Shown: positions 9,467-18,145, numbered from the stretch's first letter. The stretch is DNA of 25,263 bases from Chara braunii (GCA_003427395.1 BFEA01000061.1:3408205-3433467); one strand, 5' to 3'. The notes: generated by a model not told the origin, from the letters alone. A program made the numbers and translations.

Positions 9467-10093
9467 CTAACATAAGACACACGATTTACAACATCTGAAA
9501 ATCATGTCTCTCATACCAGTCCAGAAGTAGAGTTTGACAGTCTTGGAGTAGGTAGCCTTAGCATCCCTGTGGCCACCAGGGACCCCCTCATGTAGGGCAG
9601 CAACTATCTCTAACTGCCTCTCCTTACCACAGACCACTTTTAGTGGAGGTAAGCCTCCCTTATCATCCACAAAGAGATGTCCTCTTTTTAATCTGAATTT
9701 CTTCCTTAAATCCTTACAATAATATTCTTTTAGCTGCTCCCTTTCCATCCTCCTGCCAATCTCTTGATAATTTTCATCATATTCTTCAGAGAAGAAAAAT
9801 ATATCTTCTTCCTTCTTTTCACTCTCTTCTTCTTCCTTTGAACCTGGACTTTTCCCAATCTCATGAGCAGCCACTGCTGCTGCACTAACTCTGGCATACC
9901 AATCGTTCGGTTCATCCTCTTCCTCTTTCCCAAGAATCGACTCATAGACGTATGCACTTGGAATTTTTCCCCAACTGTCCCTCTCTTCGGGCCACAGACT
10001 CCACTTGTAAGAGCATGATGCCTCATAATCCTCATCATCTTTTTCATTAAGGAAATTATCAACATAGGCATATTTTTTAATTATTTCACTCAC
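9467..10093 (-). pseudogene. Pol linker and HHCC zinc-binding domain of integrase
   Basis: A 208-codon segment joins RNase H to integrase. The first two thirds are acidic, with runs of E and D. The end carries the HHCC zinc-binding domain that precedes the integrase core: H168 and H175, then C205 and C208 (FRCCKSCVLC). A TAG at 9467-9469 follows directly, in frame with the integrase at 9454; a single change from a glutamine codon would explain it. The long acidic spacer between RNase H and the zinc domain is larger than in many Ty3/gypsy elements, but I cannot say whether it is typical of this lineage. Confidence 0.85.
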
Positions 10094-10111
10094 ATCTTCT
10101 TCTTCTTCTCG

Positions 10112-11176
10112 TCACTCAATCCGACTTAAATCATCCGCTCTGTTCTTCTCAGTGAGAATCTTTTCCAATTTAAAATCATATGTCCAGATGAAAGCGGTCC
10201 ATCTGCTGACTGTTGGATCTACCTGTTGATGTTTTTTAATGGCACCAATCACACCAGATGCATCAGTCCTCAGGATGAATCTCCTTCCCAAGACGTAGTG
10301 CCTGAAGCACCTGAGGCTATGGATGATTGACAGTAGCTCTTTTCTGAATTGGGTGTAGCCTCTTTCAGTAGAATTGAGAGTTCTGCTTTCAAATCTTAAA
10401 GATCTTTCTCTCTCATTTTCGTCTTTCTGAATAAGTACTCCACTCAGAGCAACTGGTCCTCCATCCGCCTCAATGATGAAAGGTCTTGTCTCCTCATCAT
10501 CATAATAAGGTACTCCCAGCACTACACCAGCATCTCTTAGTTTTTCTTGCAATGTTTCTGTTGCAGCCTGTCTTTTATCATTCCATGCTAACTTAGCCCC
10601 TTGTCTTACCATCTCTCTCAGAGGCTCTGCAAGGGCAGCAAAATGAGAAATAAAAATCCTCCAGAATCCACAGACTCCCAAGAAGCTTCTAACATTTGTC
10701 CATCTTTTGAGAGGCAGAGGCCAGTTCAAGATGTTGTCTATTTTCTTGGGATCTGAACTCCTACCCTTGGAGAAACATCTGAAGCCCGGGATTATCACTT
10801 CTGGTTGGAAGAGAAGGGACTTTGGTCCACTGGTAGTCAGATTATACTTCTGAAGTCTTTCTAGGACCATCTTTATTCCTTCAACATGTTCCCGGACAAA
10901 CGTTCTGACTCCTCCTGCAACCAAAGTTTCATCTCTTACCAGGGGCCCTTTTACAGGATTATCATCAATGTAGGGACTGGTTATTTCATGAAAAATATCC
11001 TGCATGACTTTAATCATATCATTTTGAACCACTGTTACTCCGTTAGTCCAACCTTGAGGTACCAAGCACATCTGAACAAGCCCGCTTGGCGTGTGCATGG
11101 CAGTCATTGGTTGGCTAGTGGGATCAATAAGGAACTGATCATAGTCAGAATACAGGTCAACTAGAGAATAAATGCA
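10112..11176 (-). pseudogene. Reverse transcriptase (3' part) and RNase H
   Basis: It copies element RNA into DNA and removes the RNA strand. Numbering from the ATG at 11107 (331 codons): the RT motif C is Y46-I-D-D49 in SPYIDD, and the thumb/connection holds FLGVCGFWR near 142-150. The RNase H acidic residues are visible at D215 (IIEADGGPVA), E257 (RKELLSI), D282 (LRTDASG) and D325/D326 (RADDLSR). The frame extends upstream of that ATG to a TGA at 11177-11179; this upstream stretch holds motif A (LVDLYSDYDQF). A TGA at 10112-10114 ends the segment, with the HHCC segment in the same frame beyond. Domain order is normal for Ty3/gypsy. Confidence 0.93.
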
Positions 11177-11179
11177 TCA

Positions 11180-11742
11180 ATCGACAAAAAATTCAGCTAG
11201 GAGGTCAACATTAGGAAGACCACCTGCATCACGTACCGTCACAGAATTGAGCTTCTGAAGATTTTGTATCCATCTTAATCCGCCCCCTGATTTTCAGAAA
11301 CAAAACCAGTGGTTAGCATACGGTCCATCAGCAGGTTCAGCAACATTTGACGCAATTTTTTTGTCAAGATATTTCACAACCTCTGCCTCTTCCTTCAAAG
11401 CATACTTGGTTGGTCTATCATTCCATGGAACATGATCAACTGTCCAAATCTTGACCATCTTGATCATGTCAACGTCCAGTCGACCTCTCTCTTCATCATT
11501 AAAGGAGAAAGGACCAGAGTATTCCTGACACATCTTGAAGATATATTATTTCTCTTTAGGCAGGATAAACTGGTCCGAACCTATCTTCATTGAGTCAAAC
11601 CTTTTTTTGGTGACCCTATTCTTCAGTTTTGCTGATTTCCCCTATGCTTTTATAATTTTTTTCTTTTTTTCCAATGCTTCATCATAATCTTTTTCTATTA
11701 GGATTGCCACTGGGTTTTTCTTCACCCCCTTGGGCTTATATA
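11180..11742 (-). pseudogene. Reverse transcriptase, N-terminal part, with several stops
   Basis: It shares frame with the RT/RNase H segment. It contains the typical start of a Ty3/gypsy RT: YANHWFCF, a TGA at 11294-11296, then LRWIQNLQKLNSVTVRDAGGL and PNVD. Upstream is MCQEYSGPFSFNDEERGRL (ATG at 11533) preceded by more stops, including one just before YIFKMCQE. The stop inside the fingers region and the one at 11177 mean no active enzyme can be made from this copy as written. The frame changes at a T8 run on the plus strand (11743-11750). Confidence 0.85.
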
Positions 11743-11750
11743 TTTTTTTT

Positions 11751-12135
11751 GACCCAGTGACTATTTTCCTAAAAAAAGGTGAGTCGACGCAAATCTCAAT
11801 TTCATCTTTCCTCCCTTAGCAGTCTATACAGCTTTCTTGAAGGCTTCAATTTGCCCGTCCTCATCCTCGAGTTTACCAAGGGCTCTCATCATTTTAGAAA
11901 CTTGATTGATTCCCACTTAAATCTCTTCCTTTGCTTCTCGTTTCCCTTCCTCCTTTAGTCTCCTAACTCTTTCAGCAGATTCCTCCCTCCTGATCGAATT
12001 AGCAGATAGTTGATGCTTGAAATCATTTTTCGTACCGACCATAAAGGTCTGCTCTTGAGCAGTCTCATCCCTCATGACTGAAAAATTGGATCGTCTCCAT
12101 CCTATGCAAGAATGAAGTTCCCAGGATACAGTCAT
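11751..12135 (-). pseudogene. Spacer between protease and reverse transcriptase
   Basis: A charged segment (DETAQEQTFMVGTKNDF, then RREESAERVRRLKEEGKRE) predicted to be helical or coiled. It is cut by a TAA at 11917-11919 and further stops at about 11824 and 11761. It overlaps the end of the protease frame in another phase, so a frameshift lies between about 12065 and 12110. It has no enzymatic motif of its own. Confidence 0.6.
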
Positions 12136-12607
12136 AATCCATATCCGGTACTACAAAACCCAGTAACTCTACAGTCATTGTCCCAACCTTGATAGGCAAA
12201 TTATCAATGAATCTCGCCACAAACAGTTTTCCTGTAATATTACTCAGTACATTTTTTGCAAGTCTGTCAATAGACAAATTACATGCTTCCATCGTTCTTC
12301 GTGAAAGAAGTATCATCTCTGCCCCAGAATCCACTAGGGCTAGAATCTTCACTTGATTAATGCGAATTGTAAGATGCCCACAACCCATGGTCGCAAATCT
12401 CATCTTGCAACCTGGTAGTGATCTATTCACTTGGTTAGGAAAGACTGACCCCAAATAATTAACTTTCATCTTCTTCTTCTCAATTAATCTTTTCAACTCT
12501 TCTCTCAGTTTGGGTGCTAGTGTCATTGTTTCCTTGAAAGACAGTGCCACTTTCGTTTCTTCCAGCATCTTAGCAATTACATCAGAAATCACTGTCTCAT
12601 CATCCAA
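12065..12607 (-). pseudogene. Retroviral-type aspartic protease
   Basis: It would cut the gag-pol polyprotein. The active-site loop is D93-S-G-A in ILALVDSGAEMILLS, flanked by hydrophobic strands as in the pepsin-like retroviral family. A flap-like region and a second hydrophobic motif (YDCILGTSFLHRM) follow near the end, matching the usual ILG motif. The segment opens with a TTG, not an ATG, after a T10 run (plus strand 12625-12634) where the upstream frame shifts, so it was probably part of a longer polyprotein. About 180 codons are open. Confidence 0.9.
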
Positions 12608-13081
12608 ATCACTCTTGAGAATAATTTTTTTTTTCTCCCCTGTTCATTCTTTTCATGTGAATAATCCGGTTCAGGATCATCAAGGATGTCGATAAGAGAT
12701 TCCTTAGTCTTCTTTCTTTTTTTTTCTTCTATCATTTAAGGTGTCATACGGGTTTGGTGGTTCCTTACTTCACCAACCCTGACACTTAGATTTATGACAA
12801 GTTCTGGGGGTAGATCATCATGGAATGACATCATGTTAGCCAAGAAATGTGTCATTTCATTAGAAGAGGACTCCAGAGGGATTCTGAAAAGTAGGGTTCC
12901 CTCCCAATGGAGACTCATTTGTTGATGCCTCACTAGGCTCACACTCTGTCAATGTTAAGGACTGCAGAGACAACTCAATCGTGGTATAGGGGTCATCTGC
13001 TCTTTGTACTAGTTCATTAGGCAAGTCTCCAGTGAGGAAATGAACATTCACATTGACATTTGTCTTCTTCTTAATCTTCAT
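12608..13081 (-). pseudogene. Gag-protease linker, frameshifted
   Basis: The ATG at 13079-13081 overlaps the gag stop as ATGA. The first frame (KKKTNVNVNVHFLTGDLPNE and on) runs to 12860. The continuation is best read in another phase at about 12880-12736 (LESSSNEMTHFLANMMSFHDD), meets a TAA at 12736-12738, goes on as a lysine-rich and acidic stretch, and changes phase again at the T10 run. No known motif is present. It probably encodes spacer polypeptide between nucleocapsid and protease. Confidence 0.6.
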
Positions 13082-14238
13082 CTTTTCATCATGTTAAGAG
13101 CAAAAAGCCTCATACCTTCCGGATGTCTGGGGTCCGACTTATTCCATGAGCTATCACAGACATGACCCATTGCATCTTTCTTTGTCACCCCACTTCTTAC
13201 ATTCTCTTCAAGTGGCTTGCAGTAGGTGGTAGTATGTCCACTTTCACCACAATAGTAGAAAGTAAAACTCCTCTTAGGACGCTCATCATATTTTTTTCTC
13301 TCTTTGTTTCCTCGATCACCATTCTTCCCATTCTTTTTGGTTCTGGACGAATCCCCCTTCTTACCATGATTTTCGTTATCATCATCATCGTCGTTATCTT
13401 CCTCGCTTTCAGCCTTTTTCTTTCCCCTGTCATCCACAGCATGCGTTGCAGGCCTTGCAGGCATAAAGTTAGTCATCACTTTCTGAAGAATATTCTCAGC
13501 AGTTAGATTGCTTCCTCTATTCATTCCATTCTCAGTCTCCCAGTCCTTGGCCAAAGTACTGATCTGATCCAGTGACCAATTCTTATGGGAGANAGTAGGT
13601 AGAGTTCTTATGATTGCAACCATTTCATCCCATCTGAGAGGATAGTGTTGAGCTTGATTAAGAACTGCTTGCCTTTCAGTGTCAGTAAAATTTGTCAAAA
13701 ATATATGGCATCTCTGAGCTTCGTCCAAATATGGAATTCTTCTTGCTGTTCGGATGAAGGTCTGAAGAAAAACATTGAAAGTGTCATATTTAGCTCTTCT
13801 GATGTTAAGTAAATCCTTAGTTGTGGTTGGAACTGAATCTTTCTCAAATTTCTTTTTCAGTCTCTCCTTGACTTTTTCCCAAGTAGTAGCACCTTCCATT
13901 AGTTCCTGAACTGCCAGTCTCAAATCATTGTCACAATAAGATAGAAGGTGCTTAAGTTGTTGCTTATCTGTCCAGCCATAATTGAGTCCAAATAATTCAT
14001 ACTCATCCAAGAAGTCATTAACCTGAGGTTCTATGAAGCGGGGAATTCTCTCATCTGGCCTCTTTGCTCTTGCAATGTGTGCCCCTCCTTTTATAGTATC
14101 AACTCTCTCGACCAGTTCCCATATAACCCCAACCAAGATCTCTTCATTGGTCCCTGCAGATGTACTTGGTCTTGCTCGCCCTGCCATCTTGACCATAGAC
14201 TTCCAAATATCCCCTTCTCTTTCTGTCACCCTTATCAT
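13078..14238 (-). pseudogene. Ty3/gypsy gag with altered zinc knuckle
   Basis: It would be the capsid/nucleocapsid precursor that packages element RNA. The 386-codon frame from ATG at 14238 holds a retrotransposon gag domain at about 65-215 (RIPRFIEPQVNDFLDEYELF, WEKVKERLKKKFEK, with conserved W and Y positions), then an acidic-basic linker (DNDDDDDNEN, KKGDSS, KKNGKNGDRG) and a single knuckle at 327-340. The knuckle reads F-Y-Y-C330-GESG-H335-TTTY-C340. The first cysteine of CX2CX4HX4C is phenylalanine, explained by one base at 13259. One base is N (13593), giving an unknown residue 216. The N-terminal frame continues upstream through a TGA at 14254-14256 into the domain array. An internal ATG (MAGRARPSTSAG) could be the original gag start. 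Confidence 0.85.
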
Positions 14239-14253
14239 TTTCTTCTCTGGTCT

Positions 14254-14523
14254 TCAATATCTCATTCTTCTCGCAAGAGATACAGGCTCGTCTCTCTCTT
14301 CTCTTGTCTTTTCTACCCCCTGAGAGTTTTGTGCATATAGGGTATAAGCAGTAATTGATTGGGTAGTAATCAAGGGCAGTGCAATCCTTCTCAGCCTTCC
14401 AATGTAATCTTCAATCAACTCTCTCTCATCACTTTTATTCAATCTTCTATTATACCCCTTTATAGTACCCCGAATCATAAAGTATCGAGTCAGGTCTATA
14501 ATCTCATAATCAAATTGCATCGT
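14254..14523 (-). pseudogene. Domain-array segment U1, next to gag
   Basis: Unrecognised family. About 89 codons, ATG at 14520, TGA at 14254, same frame as gag with five codons between. It has a charged helix (DERELIEDYIGRLRRIAL), a short strand-like part (SITAYTLYAQ) and ends EPVSLARRMRY. The next segment upstream has the same order of motifs (IxGT near the start, R.L...DE, TT in the middle, VSLARR at the end), so the two are tandem duplicates. Its position between the primer-binding site and gag resembles the extra ORF of Ogre/Tat-type elements, but I see no sequence likeness that I can name. Confidence 0.55.
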
Positions 14524-14823
14524 TTACAGCCCATTGTTGATCCTTCTTGCAAGAGAGACCCGTTCCTGAAAAGTGTGGTATGATACTCTCTCAGTAGTTC
14601 TCACTTTCACCACCTTTAACAGATAGCTTATCTCAGTCTGGTCAGTGGTAATTCTCAAGGCAGAATCTGTCATGCGATCCAAGAAAGGCTGCAAAAACTC
14701 AAGCTCATCCAGGGTAGAAAGATTTCTGTCAGAGATCCGAAGAGTCCCTTCTATCTTGACTACTCTACCTTCCAACACAACTCCTAGTGTCAGCTGTTCT
14801 GTCAAACTGAGCATCGCTAATCT
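14524..14823 (-). pseudogene. Domain-array segment U2, duplicate of U1
   Basis: About 97 codons from ATG 14814 to TAA 14524, in the same frame as U1 and gag. The core reads VKIEGTLRISDRNLSTLDE, then FLDRMTDSALRITTDQTEIS, a strand-like LLKVVKVRTTERVSYHTF, and ends ERVSLARRINNGL. The shared VSLARR end and common IxGT and DE motifs make homology to U1 clear by eye. No catalytic or metal-binding pattern is seen. Confidence 0.55.
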
Positions 14824-15123
14824 TCATAAGCAACATCTGAAAGGTAGATCTGAATGTTGGACATAATCAGAAACCTCGAATCTGTGTTCAAAGGTACTCA
14901 GGAGTACGGATTTTATTATCACAGTGGAGTCTTTTTCTCTTGCTCTACCAATCTCAACAATGGCTTCCAACAGAGGCATCCAATCTCTTCTGCCTTCAAA
15001 TCCTTTAGCAAGAGAGAATTCAGGAAGCCTCTCGAATTGTCTTACTTCTTTCTCCCATGTTACTTTTCTTTTCAACTTCTCAAGCCACTCTTTGGTTCTT
15101 GTGAGACTAATATAAGCTCATGT
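14824..15123 (-). pseudogene. Domain-array segment U3
   Basis: Same frame as U2, ending in TGA 14824. No ATG is obvious near its start; the open part begins after a TGA at 15118-15120. It has a basic, tryptophan-containing helix (TKEWLEKLKRKVTWEKEV), then WMPLLEAIVEIGRAREKDS and strand-like VIIKSVLLSTFEHRFEVSDY. The helix-then-strands pattern matches the other segments, but direct sequence likeness is weak. Confidence 0.45.
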
Positions 15124-15390
15124 CTAACACTTCAAGTAGTCATCTTCCCTTTCTAGACCTGCCGGTACATAAATCCTTACGTCTACGCTGCCTATACTCA
15201 GGAATTTGACCACTGGAATGTGAAATATTATGGGTCCTCTCTCACAAATCTCATATCTCAGGATCACAAAAGGATTATCACACCCTACCACCTCATACAG
15301 TTTACCTCTCACAATAGTTATCCTGGCTACTGAGAGTATTCTTCTTAGGCTCTCTTCACTTTTCATGCAATCTTTATCATGGCATATCAA
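15124..15390 (-). pseudogene. Domain-array segment U4
   Basis: Same frame as U3, ending in TAG 15124. It contains EESLRRILSVARITIVRGKL, then YEVVGCDNPFVILRYEI, PIIFHIPVVKF and SVDVRIYVPAGLERED. The final strand (DVRIYVP) matches DVYVVKIYVP in the next segment and YDIRPYV at 16.1 kb. The leading helix also lines up with theirs. It is 300 nt from stop to stop with U3. A frame change lies between this segment and the next (15391-15461). Confidence 0.55.
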
Positions 15391-15460
15391 TTGTCTTTAG
15401 ATAGATTGATATCAGGTGAAGGAGGGACTGAGAATCCATCAAGGTAGTAAATCGGGTCGA

Positions 15461-15826
15461 CTAAGTGAAGCATTTGTTCTTTCTCTCAAGCCTCTCTTTC
15501 TCCCTCAGTACTACCTCTTCAGCAAATCCCCAGCATCTCTCATACACTCCATCAACACTTCTTTCCTTCGGGACATAGATTTTTACGACATACACATCCA
15601 GGTCTGTGAAATAGAATGTCAGTACATATAATCGTTCGTGCTCCCATCCGCTCTCGACCATCTCATACCCGACAACTTTATATGAAAATGCCTCTCTCTT
15701 GCTCAGAGTATTCAGTGACCTTAGGAGACATTCAACCTTCTCTTCACTTGGACCCGAACCTGTGCCAAAATTTGACCTTCTTTGTCTGATTACTTCTGCT
15801 GAAATCTCTTCAGCTCTCATGTCCAC
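15461..15826 (-). pseudogene. Domain-array segment D, clearest helix-plus-strands module
   Basis: A 121-codon frame: a charged start (MRAEEISAEVIRQRRS), then a helix (KVECLLRSLNTLSKREA), strands FSYKVVGYEMVESG, RLYVLTFYFT and DVYVVKIYVPKE, and a final charged helix (AEEVVLREKERLERK). The order of one helix followed by strands, with a V-x-S-G turn between the first two, recalls phytocystatins and other cystatin-fold proteins, but the signature motifs are not exact. The frame differs by one from the preceding segment, with a T8 run (15829-15836) at the break. Confidence 0.5.
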
Positions 15827-16007
15827 CGTTTTTTTTCTCTTTTGTCAATACCATGTTGATTATCGCCAGCCAGTTAGTCTCATCACAATAGCTGTCCGGT
15901 ATCGGAGGGATTGGAACAGTCCTGTATGTTACTGACATTATACCCCACTCCACTTTCCTCTTTTGCTTGATCAAATCTGTTTTTTCATCATAGATAAATT
16001 GGATCAC
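15810..16007 (-). pseudogene. Domain-array segment C (VEW / PIPPIPD segment)
   Basis: Open after the TGA ending segment B and in its frame. Key parts are VIQFIYDEKTDLIKQKRKVEW, GIMSVTYRTVPIPPIPD and TNWLAIINMVL. The same order occurs at 17.3 kb (GPMLYTDYPRPPVPSL, then TSWLDVIDLAKRY) and in part at 22.9-23.1 kb (LQVAIFEARDRVEW). That likeness crosses the stop codon at 16014, which argues that B and C were once one polypeptide. Confidence 0.55.
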
Positions 16008-16013
16008 AATCTC

Positions 16014-16232
16014 TCATAACCAATTAAAATCCTCACCATCATTGTTGCCTCCTTCCTTGACATAAGGGCGGATATCATAGATATTTCCCTCCAAGAAGTG
16101 AGTCATCACTACGCAGATGGTTGAGCCACAAGAGTGATAGCTCCAACAAGCCTCATACCTGTAAGGAAATATCCCTCTTGTAGTAAATTTAGACAATTCT
16201 CTCAGAGCATCGTCGACCAGTATTTGTCCCAA
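16014..16232 (-). pseudogene. Domain-array segment B (RPYVKEGG module), first after the leader
   Basis: It opens from a TTG with no ATG, so it probably continues from a frame upstream (16256-16348, in another phase). It has a helix (VDDALRELSKFTTRG), FPYRYEACWSYHS, a strand (STICVVMTHF), EGNIYDIRPYVKEGG and FNWL before TGA 16014. Relatives are visible at 17.5-17.8 kb (FHYQYVSV, IFIVQTSF, GTIHDLRPYLKKG), 18.0 kb (DQALMQVRDYTR) and 23.2 kb (GYRPGCWRH, ITTALNYDGGEVVRLKV). The function is unknown. Confidence 0.55.
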
Positions 16233-16528
16233 TCCGTCTCACTCTCTTCCTTTCAGTGTGTTGGACGAAAATTGGGCATACCTGGTGTCAAGCTCGATTC
16301 TCTCCAGTCAATAATATCAATCTGTTTTTCCCGATCCAGTGTGGTACCTCACATAAGGAAGAAATAAATCACAGTTAGCAGTCGTGATTCTCAAGAAAAT
16401 CGGGACTTAAATGAGGATAAATAAAATTAACATGAAGCTCACAGAAATGTCAACAGTTTTTACGTCCTAATCAAGGTTCAAAGATGATGATGACCCAGGT
16501 TCGTTCCGGACACGAAAATTTTTTCATG
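16233..16528 (-). other. Element leader between primer-binding site and first domain
   Basis: About 300 nt. A minus-strand frame is open at 16256-16348 (LDREKQIDIIDWRESSLTPG) and reaches a TGA at 16253-16255, possibly the broken beginning of the array. The rest, nearer the primer-binding site, is AT-rich without a long frame. No clear start ATG is seen. Confidence 0.4.
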
Positions 16529-16546
16529 TCCCCGGCAACGGTGCCA
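16529..16546 (-). promoter_or_regulatory. Primer-binding site, tRNA-Asp type
   Basis: The plus strand reads TCCCCGGCAACGGTGCCA, which equals the 3' end of plant tRNA-Asp including CCA, with one difference (T for C). The minus strand therefore carries TGGCACC... just inside the LTR, where minus-strand cDNA synthesis is primed. tRNA-Asp priming is known for plant Ty3/gypsy elements such as Athila. Four T bases (plus strand) separate it from the LTR edge. Confidence 0.85.
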
Positions 16547-16550
16547 TTTT

Positions 16551-17000
16551 TGTCGCACTTTTTTCAGTCGGGCCACTTTGGGCAACCGGAAAGCCAACAG
16601 GCTATCACGCAGGATTTTGTATGTGATAGCAATAATTAAAATAAATTAAATAATGCTAATCTCTTCCTGTTGTGTGCGTCCGGCTTCGAGCGAGACCCTT
16701 CAATTGCGGTCTTCGCCGGTCCCCGGTCTTAGGAATCTTTTATTTTGATTCGGAACAACAACGAATTATGCAAATAATAACCATAAAATTATGGAGTGCT
16801 ATGCATGCATCAATTATGTCAATGTGATTTTGAGAACTGTGACAAAACATCCACGAAGGCAATCATCAAGCAAGAATAATGTAGAAAGTAAGACTGACCG
16901 ACTCGAGCAAAGATAGGGGCAATTGAATGAGGGAAGAATGAGAACTCATAACAATCTCAGAAAATACATGTAAGCGGGCATGGTCAGCATCTCTCAAGAG
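16551..17000 (-). mobile_element. Putative 5' LTR, inner (3') portion
   Basis: Next to the primer-binding site the plus strand starts TGTCGCAC, so the element's LTR would end ...GCGACA with the standard CA. An AT-rich stretch with AATAAT and AAATAA motifs (16629-16660) could serve RNA 3' processing. The outer LTR edge is not resolved, because no second LTR was found to align. 17000 is only the point where the next open frames begin. Confidence 0.5.
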
Positions 17001-17019
17001 TCCTCACTCATCCCTCTAG

Positions 17020-17460
17020 TCAGCTTCCCACAATCTCTTTTTTCACTGATCTTTTCTGGTGCCGAGACCCACGCCCAAGTACAGTCTGATACTGGGGCTT
17101 CGTGACAAAATGCCACTTGTAGCCAGCAAGCTCTGAGCACGACCATCCGAGGCATATGCCACTGTAGTTGACCATGGAGTAAAACTCCTCCCACAAAGTA
17201 GGCAGCCCGTCCACTGAGAAGACTCCTCGTCTGAGGTAGGGAAACTCGATGGGCTCGGTCAACGCCTCAATATCAATCACCGCCGGAGAGATGTATCTCT
17301 TTGCCAAGTCAATCACATCCAGCCAACTCGTGCCATCTGTGAGAAGAGAAGGGACTGGGGGCCTAGGGTAGTCAGTATAAAGCATCGGCCCAAAGCCGCA
17401 AACCAACATGGTGCCACTCTCATCGAACTCCCTCTCTCTCTGCTCAAGATATTATGTGGC
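17020..17460 (-). pseudogene. Second copy of segment C, outside the primer-binding site
   Basis: It opens after a TAA near 17447 with YLEQREREFDESG, then GPMLYTDYPRPPVPSL, TSWLDVIDLAKRYISP, and a longer unique tail (LWEEFYSMVNYSGICLGW) to a stop at 17020. It matches 15810-16007 in the order and spacing of G.M..T...P.PP.P and T.WL..I. The frame is shared with 17467-17805, separated by a TAG and a TAA. It lies on the LTR side of the primer-binding site, so it belongs either to a long LTR or to another element or gene interrupted here. Confidence 0.5.
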
Positions 17461-17466
17461 TGAGAT

Positions 17467-17805
17467 CTAGACTGGGTCAAAAAGCTCATGGGCCTCCTTG
17501 CCCTTCTTCAGATAAGGCCTCAGATCGTGAATAGTGCCATCAACAAAACTGGTTTGGACAATGAAGATTGACAGATCCGCCTGTCTGAAACCAATGACAC
17601 TAACATACTGATAATGGAATGCCTCTTTGCATGAGATCCGATTGAGGTTGGCCAGTATTGACTCACTGACTGGCGTAGACTGAACTGTGCTCATGAGTAC
17701 CCTTGCCAGTACAAACTGATCAGATGGTTCTGGAGAACTGGTTACCAAACAGACTGCTGGAAACTGGTTGCTGAAAACTGATTGTTGATGATTGATTACT
17801 GACAA
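17467..17805 (-). pseudogene. Second copy of segment B (RPYLKKG module)
   Basis: The 112-codon frame from 17805 begins with a low-complexity part from short CTGATTG-type repeats. The module proper is SESILANLNRISCKEAFHYQ, YVSVIGFRQ, LSIFIVQTSFVDGTIHDLRP and YLKKGKEAHELF, ending in TAG at 17467. It matches 16014-16232 in order (helix, F.Y.Y, strand, GxIxDxRPYxKxG). B followed by C occurs in both places, so a two-part unit was duplicated. Confidence 0.55.
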
Positions 17806-17890
17806 AGTAACTGCTACTGCTGATAACTAATTACTGAAAACAGTTGTTTTGAAGTCTAGCTAGCTCTCTACAGTCTGCACGTAACTTGTC

Positions 17891-18145
17891 TCACTGAAAA
17901 TCCTGGACAGCCTTCCTTGCTTCCTCTACAGTGCCCACTGAGGAAATAGTAGCGCACAACCTGCCATTTTTTTCATATAAATTAAAAGTGTACTCAATCC
18001 GGGTGTAATCTCTTACCTGCATCAAAGCTTGATCCATCATCATGATTGTCTGCTGATTGTACTCTTCCACTGTGCTCTCCCTCCAATCCTCTGACACGCC
18101 CTGACCCAGTGAGCATGCTACCTTTATAATGTCTCTATCACCCAT
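17891..18145 (-). pseudogene. Third helix-plus-strand module
   Basis: An 84-codon frame from 18145: EEYNQQTIMMMDQALMQVRD, then YTRIEYTFNLYEKNGRLCAT, ISSVGTVEEARKAVQDF and a stop. The helix DQALMQVRDYTR lines up with DDALRELSKFTT of segment B, followed by an aromatic strand and a second strand. It is shorter at the end than B. It could be the remains of an earlier repeat in the same array. Confidence 0.4.
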
